Shown one piece after another: positions 61,746 to 64,000 of a stretch of 64,000 nt of DNA; the stretch's first letter is position 1, and the number at the start of each line of letters is the position of its first letter. The translations under genes and the position numbers were made by a program. This stretch comes from Amphibalanus amphitrite (lineage: Eukaryota > Arthropoda > Thecostraca > Balanomorpha > Balanidae), in NCBI RefSeq assembly GCF_019059575.1, contig NW_024882908.1, positions 62,001-126,000 on the forward strand, in the 5' to 3' direction. The notes beneath the pieces were generated by a model that saw only the letters and a program-made list of their open reading frames with translations, did no database searches and was not told the DNA's origin.

Positions 61746-62110
61746 TATACACTGCCAGTTTGAATAAAATTGATGAATAACTCTATATTTCATTGACAAT
61801 TTAGCGTACTTTCAGTGCCATTTAACATTTTGACCATATACCGGCTTTTGCGACCTTGTGACCTGACCTGAGGTCACTGGACCACAAAACTTTAAGGTTA
61901 TATGTCAAAAGCCTGCCCCAAGTTGTGGTTAAAATTTAGTGTCGCTAAGTCTTACGGTTCTTACGCTATATACGATATACTCAGCGATTCCATTGCCGCT
62001 AATATATGTATGTAGTCCAATTTTACCCTGACATTGTAACGTTTTTTTGTGACCTGGTGACCTGACCTGAAGGTTGAAAAGGCAAAGACCTGAAGGTTTC
62101 AGGGAAGGTG
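61746..62110. repeat. AGGTCA-rich repeat segment, right part
   Basis: Contains TTGTGACCTGACCTGAGGTCA (near 61855) and GTGACCTGGTGACCTGACCT (near 62050). It appears to continue the segment that ends at 52832. Confidence 0.5.
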
Positions 62111-62320
62111 CCAAAAGGCTGCCCCAGAGAGTGTGCCAAATTTGGCTGCGCTACGCATCGCCGTTTTTACGTTATTCCCGAAAAAAACCTTAAGGGGGAG
62201 GGTTGCATCAACCCCTCCCTGCCCGGGCCCGGCGAGGGTTTAAGGGAATGCATAGTTCACTTTCCTGAAATTAGTTTTTTTGCAATGGTTTTATGATTTT
62301 TGTGCTCTGATCGTCAGAAA

Positions 62321-62356
62321 AGAAAATGATTTTTATTTTTATAAAAATCATTTTCT
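62321..62356. repeat. 15-bp perfect AT-rich hairpin
   Basis: AGAAAATGATTTTTA (62321-62335) and its exact inverse (62342-62356) with a six-base loop. No role known. Confidence 0.85.
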
Positions 62357-62547
62357 ATTATAGGAAGAACTATTTTCTATCTTTAGGTAGTAGAGGCTAT
62401 GTAGTGTACGTACCTACTATTTAATTGTATAGCGGAAGATAGCGCTGCATTGACCAATCAAATTAGCTACATAGAATCGTATACGAAGCTGTAGGCAAAA
62501 ACAGCGTATTTGATACAACCTATACCTGCAAGCTGAGTGGCTGAAAG

Positions 62548-63174
62548 CAGAGTTGGCCTGCGCTACGCTACGTTACGCACTACGTTACGCTACGTTTGCT
62601 TTTTTGGCCAAAACTACGATACCGAATTACGATACGTTATATATTGCTACGCTACTGAATTACGGTATTTGTTAATTAACGCAGCAAATTATTTTATCGT
62701 ACTACGTTATGCAATATGTCATCATCCACGACCCAGTGGAAACGGTTAGTCTCTAGTAGGCCAAATACTGCGCACAATGATCGCTGGCTTTGCAGCATCT
62801 TCGGTGCGGCGGTGCCTACGCGCTACTCGCTAGATGCGCTGGACTTCCGACAGGGAATTCCGTGGGACTCCACAGTGGGAAATCCCCGGTGTCGGTCCGG
62901 CCGGAAGAAAGACTCAGTGGTATTTATATAGCAGGCGTCTCACATCCGTGTAAACGGCCGGAGGTCTGGTGACGATACGACGAAACTGAAAAAAATATGT
63001 ACTTTATACAAATACAGCTGACCTGTAATTGCTACGGAATCCATTTCGTAGTTCCTACGTTATTCTATTATTTTCCCTACTACGCTACCGAAACATCCCA
63101 ATTACGCTACGAAACGGTACTGACAGCTACGGGTTACCGAAAACTTCAAAATAACGTAATGTAGGTCAACTCTG
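62548..63174. mobile_element. hAT-type MITE, TSD GCTGAAAG
   Basis: 627 bp with inverted ends CAGAGTTGGCCTGCGCTACG and its diverged inverse ending CAACTCTG. An exact 8-bp target duplication GCTGAAAG lies at 62540-62547 and 63175-63182. CAGRG-type ends with an 8-bp duplication are the hAT signature. The subterminal parts are packed with TACG words (for example GCTACGCTACGTTACG), a possible transposase-binding array. No transposase ORF is present. Confidence 0.88.
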
Positions 63175-63182
63175 GCTGAAAG

Positions 63183-64000
63183 TTTAGCCTCTGTGACAGG
63201 TGGCTGCATTCCTGGCATTCTTCTACAAGTGACACATTCCTCTACGAGGCATTCATTTTCAGAACGAGAAATGGAATAGGTATCTTTCCTATAAGGGTGG
63301 GTGATCACTGATCGCTGGGGCTAAAAGCTCCTGATTTGTGCTATAGTCTCAGCTCGAGCTACAAAACCGCTACCCCAGTTCAAAGCATCATGATAAATGT
63401 GATATATTCCCCTTAATAGAGGCATTGTTTTCATCATGGTAGCATGGCAGTATCATAAGTGTGGAGAAAGAGAGAAGTGTTCGCAAAGTGAAAGCATACG
63501 AGTGCCTGGCTATACCAACCACTTCCTCAGAACCCCGATTACAATTAGGCTAGCGATGTGATGCACTACATTTGGAATGATTGACTTGAAACGTTGCTGT
63601 GAATTAATATCCCAAATAAAAGTGGACGTTTCTAGTTCGTACCGCATCAACCACTTGTTACGAAAGACTTAACCCGCGCCCCGTAGGGGGGGGGGCGAAA
63701 CGGCCCCCCCCCCCTGTCCTTTTCGGTCGATATCTCCTAAACGGCTGGAGATATCGCCACTAACCTTTCAGAACCCCTCCGGGCATCGATTTTACACATT
63801 GTGACAAAAAAATTTTCCAGAGGCTATGATAGGTTGGCCACAAATGGCGTCAGAATGACGTCATGTTCTGTCATTTTCGACCGAAAAAAGACCTTCGCGA
63901 GAAGACCTGTCAGGCCTACAGCTTTGAAGATACAGAAAAATGATCAAGACACAAAAGGTGTAGAATTGACAGGGCTACAAAACTGCTATTTCGGATTTTT
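63183..64000. other. repeat-like flank to the window edge
   Basis: 63660-64000 holds homopolymer C and G runs and text such as GATATCTCCTAAACGGCTGG with its near-inverse, typical of another transposon end that runs off the window. 63183-63650 shows nothing recognisable. Confidence 0.4.

Overview
The window is animal nuclear DNA: one intron-rich gene with GT-AG splice sites, long introns and many eukaryotic transposons. There are no operons and no bacterial-style gene packing. The GC- and CpG-rich introns, an arthropod-style BEL/Pao retrotransposon and the repeat types suggest an invertebrate, possibly a crustacean such as a barnacle. No marker in the sequence settles the species.

The one host gene recognised is a TMTC2-like gene (transmembrane, DUF1736 and TPR protein; family of ER O-mannosyltransferases for cadherins). 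It is on the minus strand from 48862 down to 7259. Eight exons join in frame with consensus splice sites: 48675-48862, 17603-18248, 13427-14195, 10564-10678, 9500-9585, 9005-9249, 8196-8336 and 7259-7340. They give 757 codons plus one base. About 110 C-terminal residues expected from the family were not found in 1-7258 and probably lie beyond the left edge. Intron 1 is about 30.4 kb and fills the middle of the window.

Layout. 1-7258: downstream introns or flank, with 12-bp and 33-bp minisatellites and a 1.9-kb long-inverted-repeat transposon (4565-6460). 7259-18248: exons 2-8. 18249-48674: intron 1, with GC-rich blocks, a cluster of four TCACGTGAC motifs, a complete but internally deleted BEL/Pao LTR retrotransposon (29840-35862, target duplication CCTAC), a hairpin MITE, an inverted-repeat element with 125-bp repeats, two tRNA-like SINEs and several minisatellites. 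48675-48881: first exon, with an overlapping upstream ORF. 48882-64000: upstream flank, almost entirely nested repeats. An 8.9-kb interval (52833-61745) is bounded by inverted arrays of small palindromes and flanked by TATA. Inside it lie a second long-inverted-repeat element (54180-55974, TSD TCTC) and three head-to-tail copies of a 1.24-1.40-kb unit with a GGTAGT/GGTAGG minisatellite. A hAT-type MITE (62548-63174, 8-bp TSD) follows.

The strongest candidates for undescribed biology are the two elements that share GGGGCATTCCACG termini, arms of about 440 bp and 4-bp target duplications; the palindrome-array element; and the tandem minisatellite units. None encodes a recognisable transposase here.
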